NCBI RefSeq assembly: GCF_004803895.1
Contig: NZ_CP021978.1
Location: 8,494,001 to 8,558,000, forward strand
From: Streptomyces hawaiiensis
Lineage (GTDB): Bacteria; Actinomycetota; Actinomycetes; Streptomycetales; Streptomycetaceae
Length of the DNA stretch: 64,000 nt
Reading direction: 5' to 3'
Below, in pieces: positions 1-8,527 of this stretch (positions are counted from its first letter, which is position 1; each line of letters opens with the position of its first letter). The notes below the pieces were generated by a model. It had not been told where the DNA came from. It was given only the letters and a program-made list of their open reading frames with translations, and searched no databases. Position numbers and translations under genes: made by a program.

Positions 1-1257
1 GTAGCCGAAGGCCCACTCGAAGTTGTCGAGAAGCGACCAGACGTAGTAGCCGCGCACGTCCACGCCCGCGTCCATCGCGGCCCGCAGCGCGGTGAGATGG
101 TCGCGCAGGTAGGTGACCCGGTCGCTGTCGTGTACGGCCCCGTCGGGGCCCACCTCGTCGTCCTCCGCTGACCCGTTCTCGGTGATCTGGACGGGCGGCA
201 GGGCAGCGCCGTAGCGCTCCCTGAGCCCCACCAGCAGGTCGGTGAGGGTGTGGGGCGCCACGGCCCAGCCCATGGCCGTGCGCCGCACCTCGGGCATGGG
301 CACCTCCTCGTACCGGTTGTCGGTCGCGACGCGCCGCGCCGGGTCGCTCTCGCGGTCCGGGGCGTCGGCCACGACGATCGGCCGGTAGTAGTTGATGCCC
401 AGGAAGTCCAGGGGCTGGGAGATCAGTTCGAGGTCGCCGTTTCGCCGGAAGTCCTGACCGGTGATCAATTCGCCCCAGGTGTCCTCCTCGGTGGCCGGGT
501 AGCGTCCCTTGAGGATCGGCTCGGTCCACACCAGGTTGTGCAGGGTGTCGGCCCGGGTGACGGCCGCTTCGTCGGCGGGGGAGCCGGTCGCGGGGAGGTG
601 GTGGTCGAGGTTGAGGGTGATGCCCACCTCGCGTACTCCGGCCGCCCTCAACGCCTGCACCGCCAGGCCGTGCCCGACCAGCAGGTGGTGGGCGGCGGCC
701 AGCGCGCCCCGGCCCTCGCGGGCGCCCGGGGCGTGCCGGCCGACGGAGTAGCCGAGGAAGGCACTGCACCACGGCTCGTTGAGCGTGATCCAGCGCGGCA
801 CCCGGTCGCCCAGGTGCTCCGCGACGACGGCCGCGTACGCACCGAACCGCTCGGCGGTCTCCCGCACCCGCCAGCCGCCGCCGTCCTCCAGGGCCTGCGG
901 AAGATCCCAGTGATAGAGCGTGACGGCGGGTTCGATCCCTGCCGCGAGCAGCTCGTCGACCAGCCGCGAGTAGAAGTCCAGCCCCTTGGCATTCACCGGG
1001 CCGGACCCGTCCGGGACGATCCGGGGCCAGGCGATCGAGAACCGGTAGGAGTCCACGCCCAGCTCACGCAGCAGCGCCACGTCCTGCGGATACCGATGGT
1101 AGTGGTCACAGGCGACATCGCCGGTGTCCCCGTTCGCCACCAGCCCCGGGGTATGGCTGTAGGTGTCCCAGATGGACGGCCCACGTCCGTCCTCGTGCAC
1201 CGCCCCCTCGATCTGGTACGAGGCGGTCGCGGCCCCGAACACGAAGCCGGGCGGGAA
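1..1257 (-). CDS. GH1 beta-glucosidase, 3' end beyond window, 5' end unclear
   Basis: Glycoside hydrolase family 1 enzyme that hydrolyses beta-glucosides, probably in the cytoplasm because no signal peptide is seen. The minus-strand frame is open from the left edge and reads a typical GH1 N-terminus (FPPGFVFGAATASYQIEGA), the acid/base motif TLNEP near 780 and the nucleophile motif ITENG near 185. It ends at the edge in WSLLDNFEWAFGY, so only a few tens of residues are missing. The 5' end is odd. No ATG, GTG or TTG precedes the FPPG block in this frame, and the first in-frame GTG (1242) lies inside the conserved block. A neighbouring frame beginning MRSWTASG joins the GH1 frame exactly if one copy of the tandem ACCAACCA at 1257-1264 is removed, so a small indel is likely. 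Family assignment is firm, the start is not. Confidence 0.85.
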
Positions 1258-1422
1258 CCAACCATGCCCGGTACCGGCCCTCGAACCCTCGTCCTCGGGC
1301 GCCGCTCGCGGTCCAGGACCGCATGGAACCGCTAATCTGGAAATAAGAGAATTGTTCGGAATCCGGGGGTGTGTCCGCAGCCGCTATTCTCACGGCCCCG
1401 GCCGCTTTTCCAGGAGAGACTC

Positions 1423-3096
1423 ATGGGCGACTATTACGACCTCGGCACGCACAGCCGTCCCGTCACCACGTCCTCCGCCGATGCTCAACTCTGGTTCGAT
1501 CGCGGTCTGGTGTGGACGTACGCCTTCCACCACGAGGAAGCCGTCGCCTGCTTCGAAAAGGCGGTCGAAGCCGATCCGGAGTGCGCGATGGCGTATTGGG
1601 GCATCGCTTACGCGCTCGGCCCGAACTACAACAAGCCCTGGGAATTCTTCGACGGCGAGGAACTGACGCGGACCGTCGAGCGCACGCACAGCGCCGTGGA
1701 ACGGGCCCATGAGAAGGCCGCCCGCGCCACCCCGGTCGAACAAGCCCTCATCGGCGCACTGCGGGCCCGTTATCCGCAGCCGGAGGCCGTCGAGGACTGC
1801 TCGGTGTGGAACGAGCCCTACGCGGACGCGATGCGCGCGGTCTACGACCTGGCCCCCGACGACCCGGACGTCGCCACCCTGCACGCCGACGCCGCGATGA
1901 ACCTCACCCCGTGGCAGCTGTGGGACCTCAAGACCGGGGAGCCGGCCGAGGGCGCCCGGACCACCGAGGCCAGGGCCGTACTGGAAAGCGCCCTCGCCAC
2001 CGAGGCCGGCGTGCGGCATCCCGGCATCCTGCACCTGTACATCCACCTGATGGAGATGTCCCCGACGCCGGAGCAGGCCCTCACCGTCGCCGACCGCCTG
2101 CGCGGTCTCGTGCCCGACGCGGGGCACCTGCTCCACATGCCCTCGCATCTGGACGTCCTGTGCGGCGACTACCGCCAGGTCGTCGCGGCCAACAGCGACG
2201 CGATCGCCGCCGACGAGAAGTACCACCGGCAGACCGGCGCGATGAACTTCTACACCCTCTACCGGGCGCACAACCACCACTTCAAGATCTACGGCGCCAT
2301 GTTCCTCGGCCAGGCGCAGGTCGCCCTCGACACCGCCGGCCGGCTGGAAGCAGCCATCCCGGAAGACCTGCTCCGCGTGCAGAGCCCCCCGATGGCCGAC
2401 TGGCTCGAGGCCTTCCTGGCCATGCGCGTCCACGTCCTGATCCGCTTCGGCCGCTGGACCGAGATCCTCGAACTGCCCGGCCCCGCCGACCCGGAGCTCT
2501 ACGCGGTGACCGTCGCCATGCGGCACTATGCCCGGGGCGTCGCCCTCTCCGCCACCGGCGAGGTCGACCGGGCGGAGGCCGAACGCGAGCTCTTCCGCGA
2601 GGCGGTGAGGCGGGTGCCCGAGACACGGATGCTGTTCAACAACACGTGCCACGACATCCTCGCCATCGCCGCGGCCATGCTGGACGGTGAACTCGAATAC
2701 CGCAGGGGCAACCTCGACCCCGCCTTCGCCGCCCTGGAGCGCTCCATCGAGCTGGACGACAACCTCCCCTACGACGAGCCCTGGGGCTGGATGCAGCCCA
2801 CCCGCCACGCCTACGGCGCACTGCTGCTGGAGCAGGGCCGGGTGGCGGAGGCCGAAGCCGTCTACCGAGCCGATCTCGGCCTCGACGACACCCTGCCCCG
2901 CCCCCTCCAGCACCCGGGCAACGTCTGGGCGCTGCACGGCTTCCACGAGTGCCTGCTGCGCGCCGGCAAGACCGGTGAGGCGGCCCTGGTGGCCCACCAG
3001 CTCAAGACGGCGACCGCGCTGGCCGACGTACCGATCCGGGCGTCCTGTTTCTGCCGTCTGGACGTCGCCCGGGCTGCCGACGGGTGCTGCCACTGA
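1423..3096 (+). CDS. Tetratricopeptide-repeat protein, 557 aa
   Basis: Predicted soluble helical-repeat protein with no signal peptide or membrane segment. The N-terminal part reads as TPR-like helices (AFHHEEAVACFEKAVEADP, then AYWGIAYALGPNYNKPW), and further repeats follow around residues 185-230, 250-300, 385-480 and 490-530. TPR arrays bind partner proteins; no catalytic motif is seen. The start at 1423 is chosen because AGGAGAG lies 5 bases upstream; an in-frame start at 1369 has no ribosome site and adds 18 atypical residues. The gene converges on the next gene with only 9 bases between stop codons. Related uncharacterised TPR proteins are common in Streptomyces; the biological role is unknown. 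Confidence 0.85.
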   Translation: MGDYYDLGTHSRPVTTSSADAQLWFDRGLVWTYAFHHEEAVACFEKAVEADPECAMAYWGIAYALGPNYNKPWEFFDGEELTRTVERTHSAVERAHEKAARATPVEQALIGALRARYPQPEAVEDCSVWNEPYADAMRAVYDLAPDDPDVATLHADAAMNLTPWQLWDLKTGEPAEGARTTEARAVLESALATEAGVRHPGILHLYIHLMEMSPTPEQALTVADRLRGLVPDAGHLLHMPSHLDVLCGDYRQVVAANSDAIAADEKYHRQTGAMNFYTLYRAHNHHFKIYGAMFLGQAQVALDTAGRLEAAIPEDLLRVQSPPMADWLEAFLAMRVHVLIRFGRWTEILELPGPADPELYAVTVAMRHYARGVALSATGEVDRAEAERELFREAVRRVPETRMLFNNTCHDILAIAAAMLDGELEYRRGNLDPAFAALERSIELDDNLPYDEPWGWMQPTRHAYGALLLEQGRVAEAEAVYRADLGLDDTLPRPLQHPGNVWALHGFHECLLRAGKTGEAALVAHQLKTATALADVPIRASCFCRLDVARAADGCCH

Positions 3097-3105
3097 CCCC
3101 CGGGG

Positions 3106-3750
3106 TCACGGCCGGTTCAGGCCCGCGCGCTCCAGGGCCCTGGTCATGGCCGGCCGGTCCCGCTGCCGCCAGGCGGGGTCGGTGGTGAGGGACATCAGAA
3201 GTTCCGGGGTCAGCCGGTAACTTTCGGCGTGCGCCAGCAGGGCTTCCGCCTCGCGGGCCGACGTGGCGCCGTGGTCCTCGTCGGCGATCGTGCGCAGCAC
3301 TTCGTCGCGGCCGGTGAAGCGGCTCATCCCGCAGTCGAGCCCGTCGTCGTCCAGGGTGCCGGGGTACGGGGCGCGGGCCCAGGCCCCGTTCTCGTACCAG
3401 TAGACACAGCCCAGCTCGTTGCCGCTCAGCAAGTCCCGCAGCTCGTCGTGGGGGAGCCAGGCGGGGGCGCCGGCGAGCAGGTCGACCGGCGGTTCGTGCC
3501 ACTTGCAGGCGCTCGACTCGTCCTCGCCGAAGAGCACGTACCGCCCCGCGCCCCGCGGTGCGAACCCCCACCACGTACAGCCGGAGTCGTCCAGATGGAG
3601 ACCCGCGCCGTCCACCCAGGTCCCCGTACGGTGACGGGCCTCCCGCTCGTCCGCGGTGGTGGCCTCCAGTACGGCGATGAGCGCCCAGCGGGCCCACAGC
3701 ACCTCCGGCGACGGCAGGTCCCCGGGCAGCCCCGGCCGGTTGATGGTCAT
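3106..3750 (-). CDS. Conserved hypothetical protein, 214 aa
   Basis: Soluble protein, no signal peptide, no recognised catalytic motif. Visible traits are a Trp/Tyr-rich middle (CTWWGF, VYWYENGAWARAPYPG) and an acidic, helical C-terminal third (DEDHGATSAREAEALLAHAESYRLTPELL). The composition resembles actinobacterial proteins that act as small immunity or accessory proteins, but that is only a resemblance. It is convergent with the TPR gene and followed upstream by an unrelated membrane protein on the same strand 67 bases away. I do not recognise a function. Confidence 0.7.
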   Translation of the reverse strand: MTINRPGLPGDLPSPEVLWARWALIAVLEATTADEREARHRTGTWVDGAGLHLDDSGCTWWGFAPRGAGRYVLFGEDESSACKWHEPPVDLLAGAPAWLPHDELRDLLSGNELGCVYWYENGAWARAPYPGTLDDDGLDCGMSRFTGRDEVLRTIADEDHGATSAREAEALLAHAESYRLTPELLMSLTTDPAWRQRDRPAMTRALERAGLNRP

Positions 3751-3817
3751 GCGCTGTCCCCGCTCGTCACACCGATCGTGATCACGCCCAGCCTCTCACG
3801 GGGCGAAGGGCCCCCGG

Positions 3818-4525
3818 TCAACGGGCGGTTGGCCGTCCCGGCTCGGCGCGTATCAGGACGATCCCGTACACGACGATCCACACCACCCACATCAGCCATC
3901 CGGCGAGCCCGAGAAGTCCGAGCGGACCGAGGCGGTCGATGGCCAGTGGCGTCAGCACGGCGGAAGCGAGCAGCAGGGCGGCCGACACCAGACCCCACCT
4001 GCCGTGCCAGGGACGGACCAGCCCGGCACGCAGCCCGCCGAGGGACAGACCGGCCAGGGCCAGCGCGAGGAAGGCGCCGTTGAGGGTGAACAGGGCGTCG
4101 TGGAGTGCCCACAGGCCCGTGTCCGCGCCGAGGCCGTCCGCAGCCGTCGACGCGAGTGCCAGCCGGATGGCGATGACCCCGGCGAATGCCGCGTTCTGCG
4201 ACAGGAGCCCGGCGAAGCCGACCAGGGCCCACGCCGAGCCGCGCTCCCGCTCGGAATGCCACAGCACCCGGACCACTCCCGCACCGAACACCGTGGCCAG
4301 GGCCCAGGCCACGGGCGTGAGCGCGGACCCGATGCCGACCAGGTCGTGGTGGGCCCGGAAGAACCCGTCCACCTCTCCGATGCCGGCACCGGTGCGCGGC
4401 AGACCGGCCGGCACCAGGATCACGTTCCCGGCGACGATCAGGAAGGCGAAGCCCAGCGCGGCCAAGCCGCTGACACGGGTGAAACTCGGGGCGGTCGGGG
4501 CGCTCCCCGGCAGTGTACGTAACAT
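3818..4525 (-). CDS. Integral membrane protein, 235 aa
   Basis: Multi-pass membrane protein with about seven hydrophobic segments (for example LAALGFAFLIVAGNVILV near 22-40, LALALAGLSLGGL near 155 and WLMWVVWIVVYGIVLI near 208). No transport or catalytic signature is recognised. It is divergent from a TetR regulator whose start is 49 bases away, the classic arrangement of a repressor and its target, so it is probably the gene that repressor controls. An efflux-related or small-molecule-handling role is possible but not shown by the sequence. Confidence 0.75.
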   Translation of the reverse strand: MLRTLPGSAPTAPSFTRVSGLAALGFAFLIVAGNVILVPAGLPRTGAGIGEVDGFFRAHHDLVGIGSALTPVAWALATVFGAGVVRVLWHSERERGSAWALVGFAGLLSQNAAFAGVIAIRLALASTAADGLGADTGLWALHDALFTLNGAFLALALAGLSLGGLRAGLVRPWHGRWGLVSAALLLASAVLTPLAIDRLGPLGLLGLAGWLMWVVWIVVYGIVLIRAEPGRPTAR

Positions 4526-4574
4526 GTATTGATTATAAGTACCGTAAATTCAAAATGGGGAAGGGGTAGGAGTC
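4526..4574. promoter_or_regulatory. AT-rich divergent promoter region of TetR / membrane protein
   Basis: This 49-base gap is strikingly AT-rich for the window (TGTATTGATTATAAGTA around 4535-4551). It must hold both divergent promoters and probably the TetR operator. Two GTAC words, near 4516 and 4549, flank the AT-rich core, but no perfect palindrome is seen. A GGAG ribosome site (4569-4572) sits in front of the TetR start. Confidence 0.4.
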
Positions 4575-5201
4575 ATGAGTGAGGAGCCGGGGCGACGGCG
4601 GTACGACTCGTTGCGCCGGACGGCGCAGGCGCAGCAGACCCGCGGCGACATCGCCCGCGCCGCGTTGCGCCTGTTCGTCTCCCGGGGGTGGGGGGCGACC
4701 ACGGTGCGGGACGTGGCGCGTGAGGCGGGGGTGTCCGTGCCGACCGTCTACGCGGCCTACGGCAACAAGCCGGGCCTGACCCGGGCGCTGGCCGATGCGG
4801 CCGACCTCTCGGCCGATGTGCCGCAGCTCGTCGCGGCGCTGGAGTCACCCACGACGGACCCCGCACGCCAGCTCGCCGCCATGGCCGGCTACGACCGGCG
4901 TCTGTACGAGCGCGCCGGCGACGTCATCGCCCTCGTACGGGAAGCGGGCCGCTCCGAGCCGGATCTCGCCGCGCTGTACGACGACAGCCGCCGACGCGGC
5001 GACCGGACCCGGGTACAGGTCTTCTCCTCCTGGCCGCCGGGTGTCCTGAGAACCGGACTCGACGTGCCGTCCGCCGTCGACGTCTACGCGGCGCTGTGCA
5101 ACATCGACGTCTACGCCGTACTGACCGGCGAGCGGGGGTGGTCACCCGACCGGGTGGAACAGTGGTGGTGCGGCGCGCTGGTGCGCGAGCTGCTCCACTG
5201 A
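4575..5201 (+). CDS. TetR-family transcriptional regulator, 208 aa
   Basis: One-component repressor. The N-terminal 70 residues form a TetR DNA-binding domain: IARAALRLFVSRGWGATTVRD, then the recognition helix region VAREAGVSVPTVYAAYGNKPGLTRAL. The C-terminal 130 residues are the variable ligand/dimer domain, with no known subfamily recognised. The start ATG at 4575 is preceded by GGAG. Its divergent neighbour, the seven-segment membrane protein, is the most likely target. The effector is unknown. Confidence 0.9.
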   Translation: MSEEPGRRRYDSLRRTAQAQQTRGDIARAALRLFVSRGWGATTVRDVAREAGVSVPTVYAAYGNKPGLTRALADAADLSADVPQLVAALESPTTDPARQLAAMAGYDRRLYERAGDVIALVREAGRSEPDLAALYDDSRRRGDRTRVQVFSSWPPGVLRTGLDVPSAVDVYAALCNIDVYAVLTGERGWSPDRVEQWWCGALVRELLH

Positions 5202-5312
5202 CAGCCGGCGACAGACCGGGGGGCCCGTGCCCGCGGCACGTTTGCGCTGCCGCTCCACGGTCACTCGTGCGGTGACCCGTAGTCGGAAAACACGACATGG
5301 AGTGAGCGAACC

Positions 5313-5486
5313 GTGGCTGGAGATCAGAAGGGCAAGGCGAAGGCCGAGCAGGCCAAGGGCAAGGCCAAGGAGACGATCGGCCGCGCGGTGGGCAACGAGC
5401 GGCTGGAGGCCGAAGGCCGGGCGGAGCAGTCGAAGGGTGACGCCCGGCAGGCCAAGGAGAAGACGAAGGACGTCTTCAAGCACTGA
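5313..5486 (+). CDS. CsbD-family small stress protein, 57 aa
   Basis: Very small, highly charged Lys/Glu/Ala-rich helical protein of the CsbD family, whose members are general-stress proteins controlled by alternative sigma factors in Gram-positive bacteria; their molecular function is unknown. The translation starts VAGDQKGKAKAEQAKGKAKE and ends KEKTKDVFKH, with the family core KETIGRAVGNERLEAEG in the middle. A GTG start at 5313 is preceded by GGAGTG with 8-base spacing. It stands alone between a TetR gene and a strong terminator, so it is probably a single-gene transcript. No clear sigma-B type promoter is recognised upstream. Confidence 0.9.
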   Translation: MAGDQKGKAKAEQAKGKAKETIGRAVGNERLEAEGRAEQSKGDARQAKEKTKDVFKH

Positions 5487-5510
5487 GTCGTTCGCACGAG
5501 TACCGAGGTC

Positions 5511-5554
5511 CATGTGGCGGTGCCGCGTCCCCTGGCGGACGCGGCACCGCCATG
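5511..5554. terminator. Strong bidirectional hairpin terminator
   Basis: A 15-bp perfect inverted repeat (5516-5530 with 5537-5551, arm GGCGGTGCCGCGTCC) and a 6-base loop lies between the convergent CsbD gene and ABC transporter operon. It probably ends both transcripts. Confidence 0.8.
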
Positions 5555-5583
5555 TGCCGACGCCCCGGGTGAGGACTCGCCCG

Positions 5584-6576
5584 TCATGCCGCAGAGGCCT
5601 CTTCCAGGGGGAAGTGGCAGGCGGCTCCGTGGAGCGGCGCACCGGGCGGTGGCGCGGGCACGGTCTCGGCGCACAGGTCCCGCACGCGCGGGCACCGGGT
5701 CCGGAACCGGCATCCGGAGGGCGGGTCGGCCGGTGACGGGAGCTCACCGGTGAGCACGATGCGCTGCCTCGGACGCCCGACGGCCGCGGGGGAGGGCGCG
5801 GCGGACAGGAGCGCCTCGGTGTACGGGTGACGCGGTCGCTCGTAGACCTCCTCCGTGGCGCCCGTCTCCACGATCTTGCCGAGGTACATCACGGCGACCC
5901 GGTCGGCCAGGTGCCGCACCACCGACAGGTCGTGCGAGATGAACACGTACGACAGGCCCAGCTCGTCCCGCAGGTCGCACAGGAGGTTGAGCACCTGCGC
6001 CTGCACCGACAGGTCCAGCGCGGAGACGGGCTCGTCGCAGACGATCACCTCGGGCTCCAGTGCCAGGGCGCGGGCGATCCCGATCCGCTGCCGCTGCCCT
6101 CCGGAGAACTCGTGCGGAAGGCGACGCGCGTCCGAGGCGCGCAGGCCGACCATCTCCAGCAGCGCGGCCACGCGCGCCGCGCGCCGCGGTCCGGGCACGA
6201 GGGACCGGTGGGTCAGCCAGGGCTCCCCGATGAGCTCCGCGGCGGTGAGGCGGGGGTTGAGCGAACCGAACGGATCCTGGAAGACCATCTGCACCTTGCG
6301 CCGCCAGGCCAGAAGTTCCGCGCCCGACAGCGCGAAGGGGTCGGCGCCTCCGTAGCGGACGCTGCCCGCGTCGGGTCGCTCCAGCCGCAGCAGGACCCGG
6401 GCCAGCGTGGACTTGCCGCAGCCGGACTCACCGACGAGGCCGAGGGTCTCCCCGCGGGCCAGGGTGAGGTCCACCCCGTCCAGTGCCCGTAGCCGCCTGC
6501 CGCCCCGCAGGGTCCGCCGGACGGCGAAGCTCTTGGCCAGACCGGTGGCCTCGAGCAGTGCCTCGTGCTCAGGCAT
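5584..6576 (-). CDS. Peptide-type ABC transporter ATPase, OppF/DppF-like, 330 aa
   Basis: Cytoplasmic ATP-binding subunit that powers the importer encoded just upstream. Visible motifs are Walker A GESGCGKS (49-56), the Q-loop in MVFQDPFGSLNP, signature FSGGQRQRIGIARAL, Walker B VIVCDEPVSALD and switch His in FISHDLSVVRHLADR. The C-terminus carries the oligopeptide/dipeptide transporter extension with clustered Cys (CRFRTRCPRVRDLC), a feature of OppD/OppF-type subunits. The start overlaps the end of the preceding gene by 8 bases (ATGCCTGA), so the two are translationally coupled. It is the last gene of the operon. Confidence 0.93.
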   Translation of the reverse strand: MPEHEALLEATGLAKSFAVRRTLRGGRRLRALDGVDLTLARGETLGLVGESGCGKSTLARVLLRLERPDAGSVRYGGADPFALSGAELLAWRRKVQMVFQDPFGSLNPRLTAAELIGEPWLTHRSLVPGPRRAARVAALLEMVGLRASDARRLPHEFSGGQRQRIGIARALALEPEVIVCDEPVSALDLSVQAQVLNLLCDLRDELGLSYVFISHDLSVVRHLADRVAVMYLGKIVETGATEEVYERPRHPYTEALLSAAPSPAAVGRPRQRIVLTGELPSPADPPSGCRFRTRCPRVRDLCAETVPAPPPGAPLHGAACHFPLEEASAA

Positions 6577-8527
6577 CGGCCAGTTCCTTCCCGTAGTGGC
6601 AGGCGGCGGCCCGGCCGGCTCCGGTGCCGGTCAGTGCGGGCCGGTGCGTGGCGCAGCGCTCCCGGGCCAGGGGACAGCGCGTACGGAACGCGCAACCCGC
6701 CGGGACGGCGCCCGGGTCCGGAGGGCCGCCGGGAATGGAACGCAACCGTGCCCCCCGGTGCTGCTCTGCCGGGACCGACTCCAACAAGCCCCGGGTGTAG
6801 GGATGGTGAGGCTTGCCGAACACCTCCGCCACCGGCCCGGTCTCCACGACGGCGCCCGCGTACATGACGGCGACCCGGTCCGCGTGCTCGGCGGCGAGCC
6901 CGAGGTCGTGCGTGATCAGGACGAGCGCCGTGCGCTGCTCGCCGCGCAACTCGGCGAGAAGGTCCATGATCTGGGCCTGCACGGTCACGTCCAGAGCAGT
7001 CGTGGGCTCGTCGGCGATCAGTACCTTGGGCCGCAAGGCGACCGCCGTCGCGATCAGCAGACGCTGCCGCATGCCCCCGGAGAACTGGTGCGGATAGGCG
7101 TCCGCCCGGGAGCGGGCCTCGGGGATGCCCACGCGTTCCATCAGCTCCACCGCTCTGGCCCGCGCCGCCCGCCGGGGCATGCCCTCGTGGATGCGGAACG
7201 GCTCGGCGAGCTGCGTGCCGACGGTGAGGACGGGGTTGAGCGCGCTGAGCGCGTCCTGGAAGACCATGGCCAGATGCCGGCCGGCCAGCCTGCGCCTGGC
7301 CCGCGGGCCGAGCCCGAGCAGGTTCACGCCGTCGAGGCGCACCTGCCCGCCCGTCACCTCCGCGACCGGGTCGAGCAGCCCGGCGACAGCGTGCGCGGTC
7401 ATGCTCTTGCCGCAGCCCGACTCGCCCAGTAGCGCGAGCGTCTCGCCCTGCCGCACGGTGAAGCCGACCCCGCGGACCACCTGGACGGGCCCGGCCGGGG
7501 TGTGAACGTCGACGGACAGATCCTCGACGGCCAGGACGGCCGTGTCCGCCGGGCGGGTGCCGCTCCCCGCCGCGGAACGCTCCCGCTCGCGACGCGTTGT
7601 CCGTCCGGCAGTCCGTCCGAGCGCCTCCCGCCATCGCTGCCCCGGATCGGCCGTCAGCCGTGCCCACGAGGCGAGAACGGTCGCCGACACGGTCGTGACG
7701 ACGATGGCGAGCCCCGGGAAGAACGCGATCCACCACGCGCTCTGCAGCTCCTGCCGCCCCTGCGCCACCATCAACCCCCAGGACACATCCGGCGGTTGAA
7801 TGCCGATGCCCAGGAAGCTGAGCGAGGACTCGGCCAGCATCACGAAACAGAAGTCGAGCGCGGCGACGGTGAGCAGCGTGGGCAGCACACTCGGGGCGAC
7901 ATGCCGCCGGATGGCAGCCCAGCCGCCCGTGCCGAACGTACGGGCCGCGTCCATGAACAGCCGGCCGCGCAGTTCCGCCGCCTCGGCCCGGGCGGTCCGC
8001 AGATAGACCGGGATCCGGGCCACGGCCAGCACCAGTACGAGGCTCGCGGCACTCGGTGAGAAGACGTACAGCACGACCACGGCCAGCAGCAGGGAGGGGA
8101 AGCTGAGGATCACGTCGGCCACGCGCAGCGACACGTTCTCGCGCCAGCCGCCGTGATAGCCGGCCCACATGCCCCACACCGAGCCGACGGCGAGGGAGCA
8201 CACAACGGCGGGGACCGCCACGGCCAGGGTGGTCCCGGCCGCGGTCAGCAGCCGCGCGGCGACGGGGCGGCCCAGCGAGTCACTGCCGAGGACGAAGGCC
8301 CAGCCGTGGTCGAGACTGAAGGGAGGCCGGTCCGGAGCGCGCAGGTTCTGACGGGTCGCCAGGTCCGCGGCCAGCCACGGCCCCAGGAGGGCACACAGCG
8401 CCACCAGGACCAGCACCAGGGCCGCCGCGCAGGCGAACCGGTCCCGGAGCAGCAGGGCGAACCACCGTCGCCGTACGGCCGGAGCGCCGGCCTCGGATGT
8501 GTCGAGCATGTCCCGTCCTCGGCTCAT
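6569..8527 (-). CDS. ABC transporter permease-ATPase fusion (DppC + DppD), 652 aa
   Basis: One polypeptide carries the second permease and the first ATPase of a peptide/nickel-type importer. Residues about 20-300 are a DppC-like permease with about six membrane segments and the coupling region (ARTFGTGGWAAIRRHV). Residues about 330-652 are a DppD-like ATPase: Walker A GESGCGKS (368-375), signature FSGGMRQRLLIATAV, Walker B VLIADEPTTALD, and a C-terminal Cys cluster. A 30-residue Arg-rich linker joins them with no stop or internal start signal. The start is fixed by an ATGA overlap with the DppB stop. Such permease-ATPase fusions are known in Streptomyces peptide transporters, so this is probably natural and not an error. 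Confidence 0.9.
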   Translation of the reverse strand: MSRGRDMLDTSEAGAPAVRRRWFALLLRDRFACAAALVLVLVALCALLGPWLAADLATRQNLRAPDRPPFSLDHGWAFVLGSDSLGRPVAARLLTAAGTTLAVAVPAVVCSLAVGSVWGMWAGYHGGWRENVSLRVADVILSFPSLLLAVVVLYVFSPSAASLVLVLAVARIPVYLRTARAEAAELRGRLFMDAARTFGTGGWAAIRRHVAPSVLPTLLTVAALDFCFVMLAESSLSFLGIGIQPPDVSWGLMVAQGRQELQSAWWIAFFPGLAIVVTTVSATVLASWARLTADPGQRWREALGRTAGRTTRRERERSAAGSGTRPADTAVLAVEDLSVDVHTPAGPVQVVRGVGFTVRQGETLALLGESGCGKSMTAHAVAGLLDPVAEVTGGQVRLDGVNLLGLGPRARRRLAGRHLAMVFQDALSALNPVLTVGTQLAEPFRIHEGMPRRAARARAVELMERVGIPEARSRADAYPHQFSGGMRQRLLIATAVALRPKVLIADEPTTALDVTVQAQIMDLLAELRGEQRTALVLITHDLGLAAEHADRVAVMYAGAVVETGPVAEVFGKPHHPYTRGLLESVPAEQHRGARLRSIPGGPPDPGAVPAGCAFRTRCPLARERCATHRPALTGTGAGRAAACHYGKELADA

